64,000 bases of DNA, from the NCBI GenBank assembly GCA_019279435.1, contig JAAALK010000286.1:37571712-37635711 (forward strand), in the 5' to 3' direction. The notes under the pieces are model-generated. The model saw only the letters and a list, made by a program, of their open reading frames with translations, searched no databases and had not been told where the DNA came from. The translations under genes and the position numbers were made by a program. Shown here piece by piece: positions 1 through 9,486 of this stretch. Positions within the stretch are counted from its first letter, which is position 1, and each line of letters begins with the position of its first letter. The stretch is from Zizania palustris (Eukaryota; Streptophyta; Magnoliopsida; Poales; Poaceae).

Positions 1-933
1 TGGTAAAAAATATGGTTTTTTATTGTAGATGATTATTCTAGATTCACTTGGGTGTTATTTTTGCATGACAAAGGAGAAACACAAGAAATCTTTAAGAATT
101 TTGTAAGAAGAGCACAAAATGAGTATGAAGTAAAGATCAAGAAAGTGAGGAGCGATAATGGAGGTGAGTTAAAGAACACTCACATTGAGGACTTTCTTGA
201 CAAGGAAGGGACCAAACACGAGCTCTCCGCTCCATATGATCCACCACAAAATAGAGTAGTAGAGCGGAAGAACAGAACTCTAGTAGAGGCGGTGCAGACC
301 ATGCTAGATGAGTACAAGACATCAGACATATTTTGGGCCGAAGCCGTCAACACCGCATGCCATGCCATCAACCGTCTCTATCTCCACAAGATTCTCAAGA
401 AAATGGCTTATGAGCTATTAACCGGTAACAAACCAAATGTCTCATACTTTAGAGTTTTTGGTATCAAATGTTACATTCTTGTTAAATGGCCAAAAAGTTC
501 AAAATTTGCCTCTAAAGTAGATGAAAGCTTATTGGTCAGATATGAGTCAAATACACATGCCTATCGTGTTTTCAACAAAACTACCGGTGATGTTGAAGTC
601 ACTCGGGATGTGACATTTGATGAAACTAATGGCTCTCAAGTAGAGCGAGTTGATCTAAGTGATGTAGGTAATGAATCACCTCCATGTGAAGCAATAAAGA
701 ACATGCCCATTGGAGATATTAGGCCAAGAGAAGATACTCCTACGGAACAACAAGAAGATCAACTAGAGACTCAACAAGAAGATAAACCCACTCAAGAGCG
801 AGCGTTGTTGGAAGAAGAACAAGGAACTCAAAATGAAGTTACTCAAGAAACAACTCAACACCAAAGAGTCCATCTAAGCATTCAACGAGGCCATCCCGTG
901 GACAACATCTTAGGAGACATTCAAAGGGAGTAA
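1..933 (+). pseudogene. pol: Ty1/copia integrase core and C-terminal part of pol
   Basis: Frame 1 encodes the catalytic core of a copia integrase, which inserts the element cDNA into host DNA. The first Asp is in IVDDYSRFTW (about 19-48), the second in RSDNGGE (about 150-170) and the Glu in VVERKNRTL (about 256-280). The C-terminal region (FGIKCYILVK onward) and a charged Gln/Glu-rich linker follow. A TAA codon interrupts the frame at 4-6, and the linker ends at a stop at 931-933. The reading continues in another frame at about 978, so a frameshift separates integrase from reverse transcriptase. The zinc-binding domain lies outside the window. Confidence 0.85.
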
Positions 934-977
934 CCACTCATTCTAGAATTGCAAATTTTTGTGAGTGTTTCTCTTTT

Positions 978-2489
978 GTGTCTTCTTTGGAGCCTATCAA
1001 GGTGGAAGAAGATCTTGAAGACCCAGATTGGGTAATGGCCATGCAAGAAGAGCTCAACAACTTCAAGAGGAATGAAGTTTGGGAGTTGGTGGAAAGGCCA
1101 AAGCAAAACGTAATTGGCACTAAATGGGTCTTCCGCAACAAGCAAGATGAGCATGGCATGGTCACAAGGAACAAAGCAAGGTTGGTTGCTCAAGGCTTCA
1201 CACAAAGCGAAGGTTTGGATTTGGGTGACACTTATGCACCAGTAGCTAGGCTTGAGTCAATTCGAATATTATTAGCCTTTGCTACTCACCATGATTTCAA
1301 GCTTTATCAAATGGACGTGAAAAGTGCATTCCTAAATGGACCAATCTCCGAATTGGTATATGTGGAGCAACCACCCGGATTTGAAGATCCAATCCAACCC
1401 GACCACGACTACAAGCTCCATAAAGCACTCTATGGGATCAAGCAAGCCCCTAGAGCATGGTATGAATGCCTTAGGGACTTTCTCCTAAGGAAAGGCTTTG
1501 AAATAGGCAAAGTCGATCCTACTCTCTTATTTAAGTATTTCAATGATGATTTGTTTGTTTGCAAAATATATGTCGATGACATTATATTTGGTTCTACTAA
1601 GAATAATTTTTCTAAAGAGTTTAGTAAGATGATGACTAAAAGGTTTGAGATGTCCATGATGGGTGAGTTGAAGTATTTCTTGGGATTCCAAATCGAGCAA
1701 CTCAAGGAAGGCACCTTTATTTTCCAAACAAAGTACATCAAGGACATGTTGAAGAAGTTTAGCATGGAGAGTGCAAAGCCCATCAAGACCCCAATGCAAA
1801 CCAATGGCCACCTAGATCTAAATCAAAAAGGAACCGTCGTCGATCAAAAGGTATATCGTTCCATGATCGGTTCCCTTTTATACTTATGTGCATCTAGGCC
1901 GGATATCATGCTTAGTGTTTGTATGTGTGCTAGATTTCAAGTTGAACCAAAAGAAATTCATTTGGTAGCTGTTAAGAGAATTTTAAGATATTTGGCTCAC
2001 ACTCCAAACCTAGGACTTTGGTATCCGAAAGGCTCAACCTTTGAACTAATTGGCTATTCGCACTCCGATTATGCTGGTTGCAAAGTGGATAGGAAAAGTA
2101 CATCCGGAACTTGCCAATTTATTAGAAGATCTCTTGTTTCATGGTCTTCCAAGAAACAAAATTCTGTAGCTTTATCCACAGCCAAAGCCGAATATGTAGC
2201 AGCCGGTAGTTGTTGTGCCCAACTCCTTTGGATGAAACAAACCTTAAAAGACTTTGGGCTCAACATGACCAAAATCCCACTTATGTGTGATAATGAAAGT
2301 GCCATCAAAATAGCCAACAATCCTGTCAAACACTTAAGAACCAAACACATTGATATTCGTCATCACTTCTTGAGAGATCATGAGATCAAGGGAGATATTA
2401 GCATAAGCCATGTGAGAACCGAAAAACAACTCGTCGATATATTTACCAAGCCTCTAGATGAGCAACGGTTTTGCGAGTTAAGAAATTAG
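978..2489 (+). pseudogene. pol: Ty1/copia reverse transcriptase and RNase H (3' half of pol, open frame)
   Basis: This 503-codon open frame carries the RT domain from MQEELNNF onward, with the metal-binding Asp in QMDVKSAFLNG, the YVDDIIFGS box near residue 200, and the Ty1-type RNase H (GYSHSDYAGCKVDRKS, STAKAEYVAA, DNESAIKIANNP, TKHIDIRHHF). It ends with the usual FTKPLDEQRF motif. The domain set is complete and free of stops. It starts with GTG here only because the frame was shifted from the integrase part, so it is the downstream part of a broken polyprotein, not an independent gene. The protein would copy element RNA into DNA in cytoplasmic virus-like particles. Confidence 0.9.
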
Positions 2490-3412
2490 CTAAATATCCT
2501 TGATTCTCGCAACATAGTTTGAAATTCTTGCATATTGATATTGCCCATGTTGAAAATTGGGAGAGTAAATTAATTGCTCTCCTTCTCACGTATTGAGCCA
2601 CATTTTTTATAATAACCACCAGAATCATCTCTTGTATATGCCATGAGTATGTTAAAGTATCAAATGCTATTTCATGTCTATTCCATGCCATTAACAATGG
2701 CATGCTTGTGATATGCTAAAAATGCCACTTTGTGATGATTTTAGTCATTTGAGGAAACTTACGTTGAATGATTTTAGCCATGATGCTTTTATGGTCATAT
2801 ACATGTTTTAAAATGGTTGTGGTGAAATTTTGTTGTTATGTTCAAAAGTTCAAGGCACTTCGCTTTCTTGGTTCAGGGCAATTCGGAACTTCCGATCGAT
2901 CAGAATTTTCCGAACATCTTTAGCTGCGTCGGAAGTTCCGATTAGGACTTAGTATAAAATAGCCTAGGCGCCCCTCTCTCTTCTCTTCTTCCCTTTGGCT
3001 TTCCTCTCTCTCTCTCGGGTTCACTTTCAATCCACCTCAAATCTTCATTTTTCTCCGAGGAAATTGAGGGATCTCTTCAGGGGGAGTCAAGGATGTCCTC
3101 TGGAGCGCCGATCCACTATTTTCCCCATCGTTTTTCATAATTTTTTGAGGTATTTTGCTCAAACCCTAGTTTTGGGTTTCCCCTTGTTTTACCATCTAAA
3201 TTCCATTCTTTTTGGCTCAAATTGCTGTTGTGAACTAGTTTAGGTGTAGCCTAGAAACATTGTGCAGATCAAAATATTTTTTGCATTTTTGTGGCAATCG
3301 GAAGTTCTGACCCTAGGTCAGAAGTTCCGATCTCTTGATCGGAAGTTCCAATGCTATGGCAGCACTCTGAATTTGGTTCTAATTTCTTCAATTCCTTGCT
3401 GTAGCTGTCCCT
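2490..3412 (+). other. Spacer between pol and third ORF of the copia element
   Basis: AT-rich noncoding sequence following the pol stop. It contains several near-palindromic GGAAGTTCC motifs (2885-2945 and 3295-3350) and a pyrimidine-rich CT tract around 2975-3025. No supported gene is present. The short open frame at 2995-3243 has no recognizable domain. In SIRE-type elements a spacer here precedes an extra ORF, which fits the next feature. Confidence 0.5.
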
Positions 3413-5045
3413 ATGGGTCGTGAGCGCCGCATGAAGGCTCGCCTTGACCCTCAGCCCCGTCGGGATGACTCAGGGTCAGGGAGTGAATACACTCCCTCTG
3501 ATCATGAGTTAGTTCCATCTCCATCTTCAGCAGCTAGGGCCAAGCGCACAGTTTTGCGAAAGACTGATCTTCCAGCTGAAATTCCTCCTTCCTCAGCTCG
3601 CCCAAGTGCTCAAGACTCTCGCCCAGCTTTTGTTCCCTAAGCCCAATCCAAGGGTAAAGAAAGGGCTCCAGCTGGTGGATCTTCTTCTGGAGGGTTACTG
3701 GTTCTTAAGAGAAAGCATGTGACATTCCTGCCCAATCAAGTCAGGAGGAAGTGTGACTACTCCAGATTCTCCAACCGTGTAGCCAGAGACCGGAATGGAG
3801 ATCCAAGGGACTATGAAAGGGATGCTCATGACTATAGATTCTACAACACCTTTCATGACAATTATTATCACTATGTGATTGATCCTCAGAAGAATCTCAT
3901 TGCAAACATGAAGTGGATCAACTGGTCAAATATGAGGAAGAAAAATCATCTAGTATTGAATCAGGTGATAAGATCTTGCAAGCACAAACATCTGTTTGAC
4001 TTGATGGGGGTGAAGAAAGACTGATGTGAAGAGGTCGTCTGTCAATTCTACACCACTCGCTTCCAGACTATTGAGGATGATGAGCCCTCTTATCACTGGA
4101 GGATTGAGGGAATTGATTACGAGGTCACCATCTCTGACTTTTCCATCATTCTTGGACTTGATCGAAATGACCTCAATTGTCATAGATTAGACCAAGAACG
4201 GCTACAATTTTTGGGGGTAGTATAAAAACCCTCCCACACTCATTTGTACATCACTTTTTGGCCCCCAAACTCTCACTTGCAAACCCTAACTCTCATCCTC
4301 AAGCTCTCTTGTGATTCAAGGTTATATCTAGTGTGAATCTTTGCGATTTTCCTTGAGAGTGCATTAGAAGTCTTCTCGAGCTCTTGTTGTTGCATCTTTT
4401 GAGAAGATTTTCATGGTTTGCTTTTGTTGATTTTGTTGGATTTTGTTGAAAATCTTTGAGCACAAAAGTTTGAGTTGGCAAAATCTTCAAACGCATTTAT
4501 TACTCTTGGAGGATTCATTCTCCTAGACGGCTAGGAGTCACTCTGCGAGCAACTGAGGAGTTTGTGGTTGCCCGGAGTAGTTTGTAAAAGCTTCCCTTGG
4601 CTTGGACAAGGATACGAACAGAAAACCCAAGTTTAGCGGAGGCTAAGACTTGGTGAGGAAAGGGTTGAAAGAGACCCGGCCTTTCAAGGTCCCTCATCGG
4701 AGACGTAGGATCGATGGATCCGAACTTCGGGAAACATATCTTTGTCTTGTGTGCTATTGTGTTCTTATTTATCTTAGGGTTCATACTAAGTTGAACTCTA
4801 TTTTCACCCGATCTGTCATTTGACTTTAATCCAAGGAAACTCATTGTGTTAAAGTTTCTCCTAGTATACTTGCGCACATTTTTATTCAAACACTTTTTCA
4901 AAAAAAACAAGTTTTTGATTTCGTCGATTTCAGTCCGCTGATCGGAACTTCCGATACATATATCGGAAGTTCCGATCCATCGAAAGATTCAGGAGATCCG
5001 ACCGATCAGAACTTCCGACTGCACTTCGGAACTTCCGATCAGGCT
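2880..5045 (+). repeat. Dispersed near-palindrome CGGAACTTCCG / CGGAAGTTCCG
   Basis: About ten copies of a GATCGGAAGTTCCGATC-like motif occur in two clusters, 2880-3350 and 4925-5045, on both sides of the third ORF. Both orientations (GGAACTTCC and GGAAGTTCC) are present, and adjacent copies can pair to form short hairpins. No copy is seen in pol. A related but different motif (GGTCAGACCGGCC, GGCCGGTCTGACC) begins at 5119, beyond the LTR end. Confidence 0.6.
3413..4183 (+). pseudogene. Third (env-position) ORF of the copia element, two in-frame stops
   Basis: A single reading frame from ATG 3413 continues through TAA at 3638-3640 and TGA at 4022-4024 to about 4183. The N-terminus is basic and Ser/Pro-rich (MGRERRMKARLDPQPRR). 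The second part (RFYNTFHDNYYHYVI, HLFDLMGVKKD, then CQFYTTRF and IDYEVTISDFSIILGL) resembles the putative plant transposon / Athila ORF1-like domain family of retrotransposon accessory ORFs. It occupies the position where SIRE elements carry an env-like gene, but I see no clear signal peptide or transmembrane segment. The frame ends abruptly against LTR-like sequence, suggesting a deletion. Function unknown. Confidence 0.55.
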
Positions 5046-5118
5046 TTTTCTCATAACATTATTTTTCCACAAGAAAATTTTTAAGTTGTCTATTCAACCC
5101 CCTCTCTATGCAACTTTC
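4186..5118 (+). repeat. 3' LTR remnant (TATA, R and U5) of the copia element
   Basis: A TATA-like GTATAAAAACC at about 4219-4230 is followed by a C-rich leader. The segment ends at TATTCAACCCCCTCTCTATGC and ACTTTCA near 5090-5118, the typical U5 end of SIRE/Opie LTRs. It contains four near-palindromic GGAACTTCC motifs at 4930-5040. Most of U3 seems missing, and no primer binding site follows, so this is the 3' LTR. The left boundary is approximate because the deletion joins ORF3 directly to it. Confidence 0.5.
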
Positions 5119-6345
5119 AGGTCAGACCGGCCGTGTGTCCTCGGTCCGACCAGACTACCTTGGCCGGTCTGACCGCCTATTAGGTTTGGTCCAACCAGCC
5201 CTATTTCTGGCCAGTTTGGTTTATTTAGGTTTTTATTATTTTTATTACTTTTATCACATCAGTTAATTAAATAATTTTATATTAATATTATTTGATTGCC
5301 TGGCAACTCTGTTATTTCCTTAACACTGTTTAAGGATCGTCGGAACGTGACGTCGGTGTCGTGTTATGTTTAGAGGTTTACTCCTGAGTATCCGCACACT
5401 TTTGGATCAGCGGATCAGCGTCAGTGTGTTTGGCACGTTTTCGTGTCAACACTTTCGAAGGCCAAAGCTACAAAGGACTAGCCGACTAGAGGAGGATAAG
5501 AGGGAAGAGGTACACGAACCGGATGGGCACTTGGCGATGGTGGGAAAAAGAGATGTCGAGAAGGAGACTAGTGACAACAGATCTAGCGTATAGACCGCTA
5601 GATCTGGCCACCGAGCGTCGACCGGCAAGTGTCAAACACCACTGAGTGCCGACGAGGTGACGAACCGATGGGTGGAGGTTGATGAATGTCGTCCAAGGCA
5701 GTAGATCATCGGTGAGAGAGATGAGCGAAGGTGGAGAGGGGAGTGGTTGAGCGGTGCTATGAGTGCGGCAGAGGTAGAGGGACCGAGGGACGGAGAGAGC
5801 GAGGGTTAGGGTTGGGTTTTGGGGGAAATAGAGGATTTATATGCAATGTCGGTGCGGTTAACGGGCTAGCTAGGCCTGGCTTTAAACAGGTCATGCCCAT
5901 ACCGACCCATCGTACTGGATAGCAACCCAAGCACAGTCCGGGCTCATTTACTATGGGGCATACCATGCTTGGGTCGTGCTTTGCGCCGGCCCAACGGGTG
6001 TGGGCCATTTGCCCATCTATAGCTCGGTATGTCCCGTTTTAAACTACACATTAAAAAAGAACATGAAAACTACAAAAAATAAATATTATCAACTTTTCAG
6101 CATTAAATTTATCTGTTTAAAATTTTAAATAATTGTTATAAACCTCATATTCACCATTTTTCATCTTCACAGCATGTTTCAAACGGGCCTTAATGCTACC
6201 AAAAAAGGCTGGGCTGTCCGTCGCTGACAGCTAACTTTTTCCCTTTTTAAAAAAATCGGTTGATAGCTGACTGGTTTTTCCGAGAGTGATTTACATTTTT
6301 TTGTTTTCGATTACTCAAAATATATCTTATTTAACAAATAGGAAG
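5119..6345. other. Unassigned repetitive DNA
   Basis: No gene supported. 5119-5215 has repeated GGCCGGTCTGACC-like words. 5220-5450 is AT-rich and ends in TTCGTGTCAACA, which resembles an LTR terminus. 5450-5830 is purine-rich with short open frames and a GAGGGTTAGGGTTGGG stretch. 5870-6045 has alternating GGGCC/GGCCC words (for example TGCGCCGGCCCAACGGGTGTGGGCC) reminiscent of subterminal repeats of non-autonomous hAT-like elements; no matching other end was identified. Small ORFs at 5366-5593 and 5731-5922 have no domain. Confidence 0.35.
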
Positions 6346-6347
6346 GA

Positions 6348-7013
6348 TTTCTCAGTATAATAGCTATTCTGCATACGTGATGTAGAATAACATTTGTATA
6401 TATATATATACACACATATATATATATATATCTACTATTATAAAGCGGTTAGTTTTCCGTTCCTCCGTCCGCACGTACTGCCTCCCCACTACCCACAAAA
6501 ACCAATCAAAACTTATACCCTATAAAAACCGGTGCCCCAACCGCCTGGCCGCCAGAGGGCGCCTGCAACTGTTTCCCTGCAATGCGCGCAGCAAGCGCTT
6601 GGCTGCGCGAGAAAAAAAAGAGGAAAAGAAAAAAAGAAAAAGAATAAAAAATAAAAAATAAAAAATAAAAAGCAAGAAAAGAAAACTGTATTTATATTTC
6701 AGTATTTTAATTTATGTATTTTGCGCGGAAGTAAAAACCCTTAGATTTCTGAAAAAATCAGGTAGAAATATGAATTTTGCACAAAAATCCTATTATAAAA
6801 TAAGATTCTGTTGCAAAGCACAAGACTTTGACTAGTACACATTACACATATATACAGATACATACATATAGATACAGATGTATATACATGTATATGTATG
6901 TACATGTGTATATATATATACACACATACATATATATACACGTGTATATATACATACATATATATACATGTATATGTGTGTATATACATGTATATATATT
7001 CGTGTATATATGC

Positions 7014-7044
<31 letters not shown>

Positions 7045-7354
7045 AATGATATTCTAGATTTCTTAGTAGAATAACTATTCTACTAAGAAATCTACCCTTA
7101 AGAAAAAAAGTAGTACTCAATTGTTATTCTATAGAGAAAATCTACTACTGAAAATGGTCGGTGTAGATTAGCTATTCTACACACATGGTATAGAATAGCA
7201 CTCCAGTATATACATACACGTGTATAGAATAGCTATTCTACATCAACTATTTTCAGTAGTAGATTTTTTCAGTAGAATATCAATTGAGTATTAATTTTTT
7301 CTCAGTAGTAAATTTCTCGGTAGAATAACTATTCTATACCCGTGGTGCAAGATA

Positions 7355-7424
<70 letters not shown>

Positions 7425-7425
7425 T
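6348..7425. mobile_element. Micron-like palindromic MITE inserted in TA microsatellites
   Basis: Three related terminal blocks each contain the inverted pair GCTATTCTA...TAGAATAGC or a variant: 6348-6396, about 7168-7205 and 7312-7356. Each is followed directly by a TA-rich microsatellite (6397-6427, 7206-7220, 7357-7422). Between them lies an exact hairpin at 7056-7093 (18-bp arms, 2-bp loop) and a 40-bp inverted pair, 7142-7182 against 7222-7262. Rice Micron elements are MITEs that target (TA)n microsatellites, and this arrangement matches that habit. A TA/CA/TG microsatellite fills 6842-7045. Sequence 6428-6841 between them is low-complexity and A-rich, with no gene. Confidence 0.5.
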
Positions 7426-9312
7426 GAAATAGAGACAGTAAGAAACAGATTTGGCACGAGTCATCCAACCAAATAAGAAATGATACGAGAGGTTCGTTGC
7501 ATGAGATAAGAGCGCAGACTTTAGCCATACAAAGCAGGTACCTTGGCAGCTCCCATGCAGGATTTGGGATTACAATTTCAGAAGTTCAGAGTACATATAT
7601 CGATCGAACAAATTGTGTATTCTGTCTGGAAAAAAAAACGTCACCACGGAAAAACCAGATCAAACAGAGCATACACAACAGTCACACTTACGCTACGTTA
7701 GGCCTGGAGCAGCATAAATATCGATATATCATAGCACCAGAATATCAGGTACTCCAGAATAATACAAATTGCCTGACAAAAATGTGTTAAAGCAAAAAGT
7801 GCTGCATCCAGGATTAAGTGGAGTTCAGGCAAAATATAAATAACGCAATGATCCATAGAATTCACACAAGAGAATAAGTACATTTTTTCGACCACTATAT
7901 CTGATAGTCAGCGAGGAAAAGCAACTTCCTGCCGTGCCAAGCAGGCAAGCAAAGCATGTGAGCACACATGATATCATTGACTGCAAAATGAAAATGCCAA
8001 ATAAGTTTCACAACAAAGGTTACTGTATATCATCATAGAGATAAGGATAGCAGATAGCACCGTTTGGAGTACCAAAAGCACTAAACTAGTAGCAGTTTTT
8101 TTCTATAACATAGCACAAACATGAATAAGTAGCCAAAGAAAAGCAACAAGTATACAATGCTGTTGTAGATATGAAAGCAAAAGTCTGTAATTCTTTCCTG
8201 CAAACCAATATTTCAGTCTTTAGAAATAAAAGTGCGCCATCCCCTTTTAATAAAACAGTTCCGAGATAAGTAATCACACCTGAAAGTTGAATTTTTTAAA
8301 TCAAAGATGCATGATAAACTGCCTTAGTGGAAAGTCGAAAGTTGACCATGTACTTTTAGGGGTGTGTATAGTCATCATAAAACCCATGAACTATTAACAT
8401 GCATATGAGCAAATGTCAAGTATTCAAATCAGTGAATTATTTACAGTAACATGCAAACAAACTGTCAACTCACAAAATCACTCAATTGTTCTGGCTGTAA
8501 ATTCTCACAACTTGTCCACACACCCAGGAAACCCTGTGGTAGAGGACAGTGAACATCACAAGAACAGATGTTCTTGAGCTGGGGTAGACGGGTAGTTGAT
8601 AACCCATGGCAGAAAATACAGAATAATTATATGGATTATCTTATCAATATTCAAGAATAAGCCACAATAGATATAATAGTAGTGCTTGCAGATAGCAGAC
8701 CCACTAGCTAGCAGATTTATCGCACGCTCAGCCTCCATTGACCAAAGCCTCTGCCACCACTTAGGAAAAATGGAGATAAATGAACATCACCATCAAAATC
8801 GTCTTCCATTCCATCTTGTGTTCAAATTTCGTCAACCATTGTGCAGGCTGCAGACATATGTATACATCAATCCCTTTTCATTAGTCCAAAGTCCAAACAC
8901 CCACTACCAAAAAAGCAGTCCCCACCAGTGTATTGCTAGTGCATTACAGGCCCGGAAAGAAACAATATGAGAGCATGCCAGACTATTAGTAGCTTTCTCC
9001 ACCACAATATGAGAGCAAGGGCAGATTACTGCTTACCATATCCTTGCAATCAAAGCACCTTTGAAGTTTGAACAAAAGATGGGAATGAAAGGTGATATCA
9101 TATACCATTGGTACAACTTCAAGTGGAGAGGATCTCTTGGGTCTTTTCCTGCCTCCTTGTTAGTGAATAAAAATGAACAGTTTTATCTTACACTTTAATA
9201 GGTCGACGCCTAATAGTAGTTGTAGTGATTGATGTTACCGTTGCTATTACTATACTATAAAGGAGTGTTGGGTTCATGCTTCACTGGTTGTGCATACTGT
9301 GAATGTTGTGTG
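7426..9312 (-). other. 3' flank of the bHLH gene; no identified gene
   Basis: Ordinary single-copy-looking sequence downstream of the bHLH stop on the minus strand, probably its 3' UTR plus intergenic DNA. Three short stretches look exon-like on the minus strand: 9155-9037, 8847 downward, and 8578-8474, each with an AG before and/or a GT after. I cannot assign them to a protein family, and the middle one contains a tandem ATGGA duplication (8804-8813) that shifts its frame. They could equally be noncoding. Confidence 0.3.
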
Positions 9313-9486
9313 TTATGAGATTGCCATGGCTAGTGAGATTGGCATCATGCAGAGTGCTTTGGATTGTAGAAATTGCATTGCTGCCCCAATGTCCTCTTCC
9401 ATCAGCTTCACTACCTGTTTTTCTGTGCCATCTGTTGACCACTTCTCCCAAATCTGCTGGTTGCCCCCACTATCACTTGCTTCCCC
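9313..9486 (-). CDS. bHLH gene exon 7 (C-terminal exon)
   Basis: Acceptor CATTAG precedes GGGGAAGC. The exon encodes GEASDSGGNQQIWEKWSTDG and then TEKQVVKLMEEDIGAAMQFL, QSKALCMMPISLAMAIS and TAA at 9315-9313. These are the conserved C-terminal motifs of UNE12-like proteins, and the joint SVK/GEAS with exon 6 is the expected one. Just after MAI, one extra base (G at about 9317 on the plus strand) brings in TCA TAA. The tail NTQHSQYAQPVKHEPNTP is readable in the next frame down to about 9252. Confidence 0.9.
   Translation of the reverse strand, partial: GEASDSGGNQQIWEKWSTDGTEKQVVKLMEEDIGAAMQFLQSKALCMMPISLAMAIS

Larger units (their letters stand above)
1..5118 (+). mobile_element. SIRE/Maximus-type Ty1/copia retrotransposon, 3' part, decayed
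   Basis: The order integrase, reverse transcriptase, RNase H, spacer, third ORF and LTR-like sequence is that of a Ty1/copia element. The YVDDIIFGS catalytic box and the FTKPLDEQRFCELRN end match the SIRE/Maximus lineage (Opie/Ji relatives of grasses) as I know it. The 5' LTR, gag and protease would lie left of the window. The pol is broken by an in-frame stop near position 4 and a frameshift between 933 and 978. The third ORF has two stops. The 3' LTR appears to lack most of U3. The element is a non-autonomous relic. Confidence 0.75.

Noticed and set aside
6741..7528. ORFs rich in Tyr, Ile, His and Thr
   Set aside because: Pure translations of TA/CA microsatellites.
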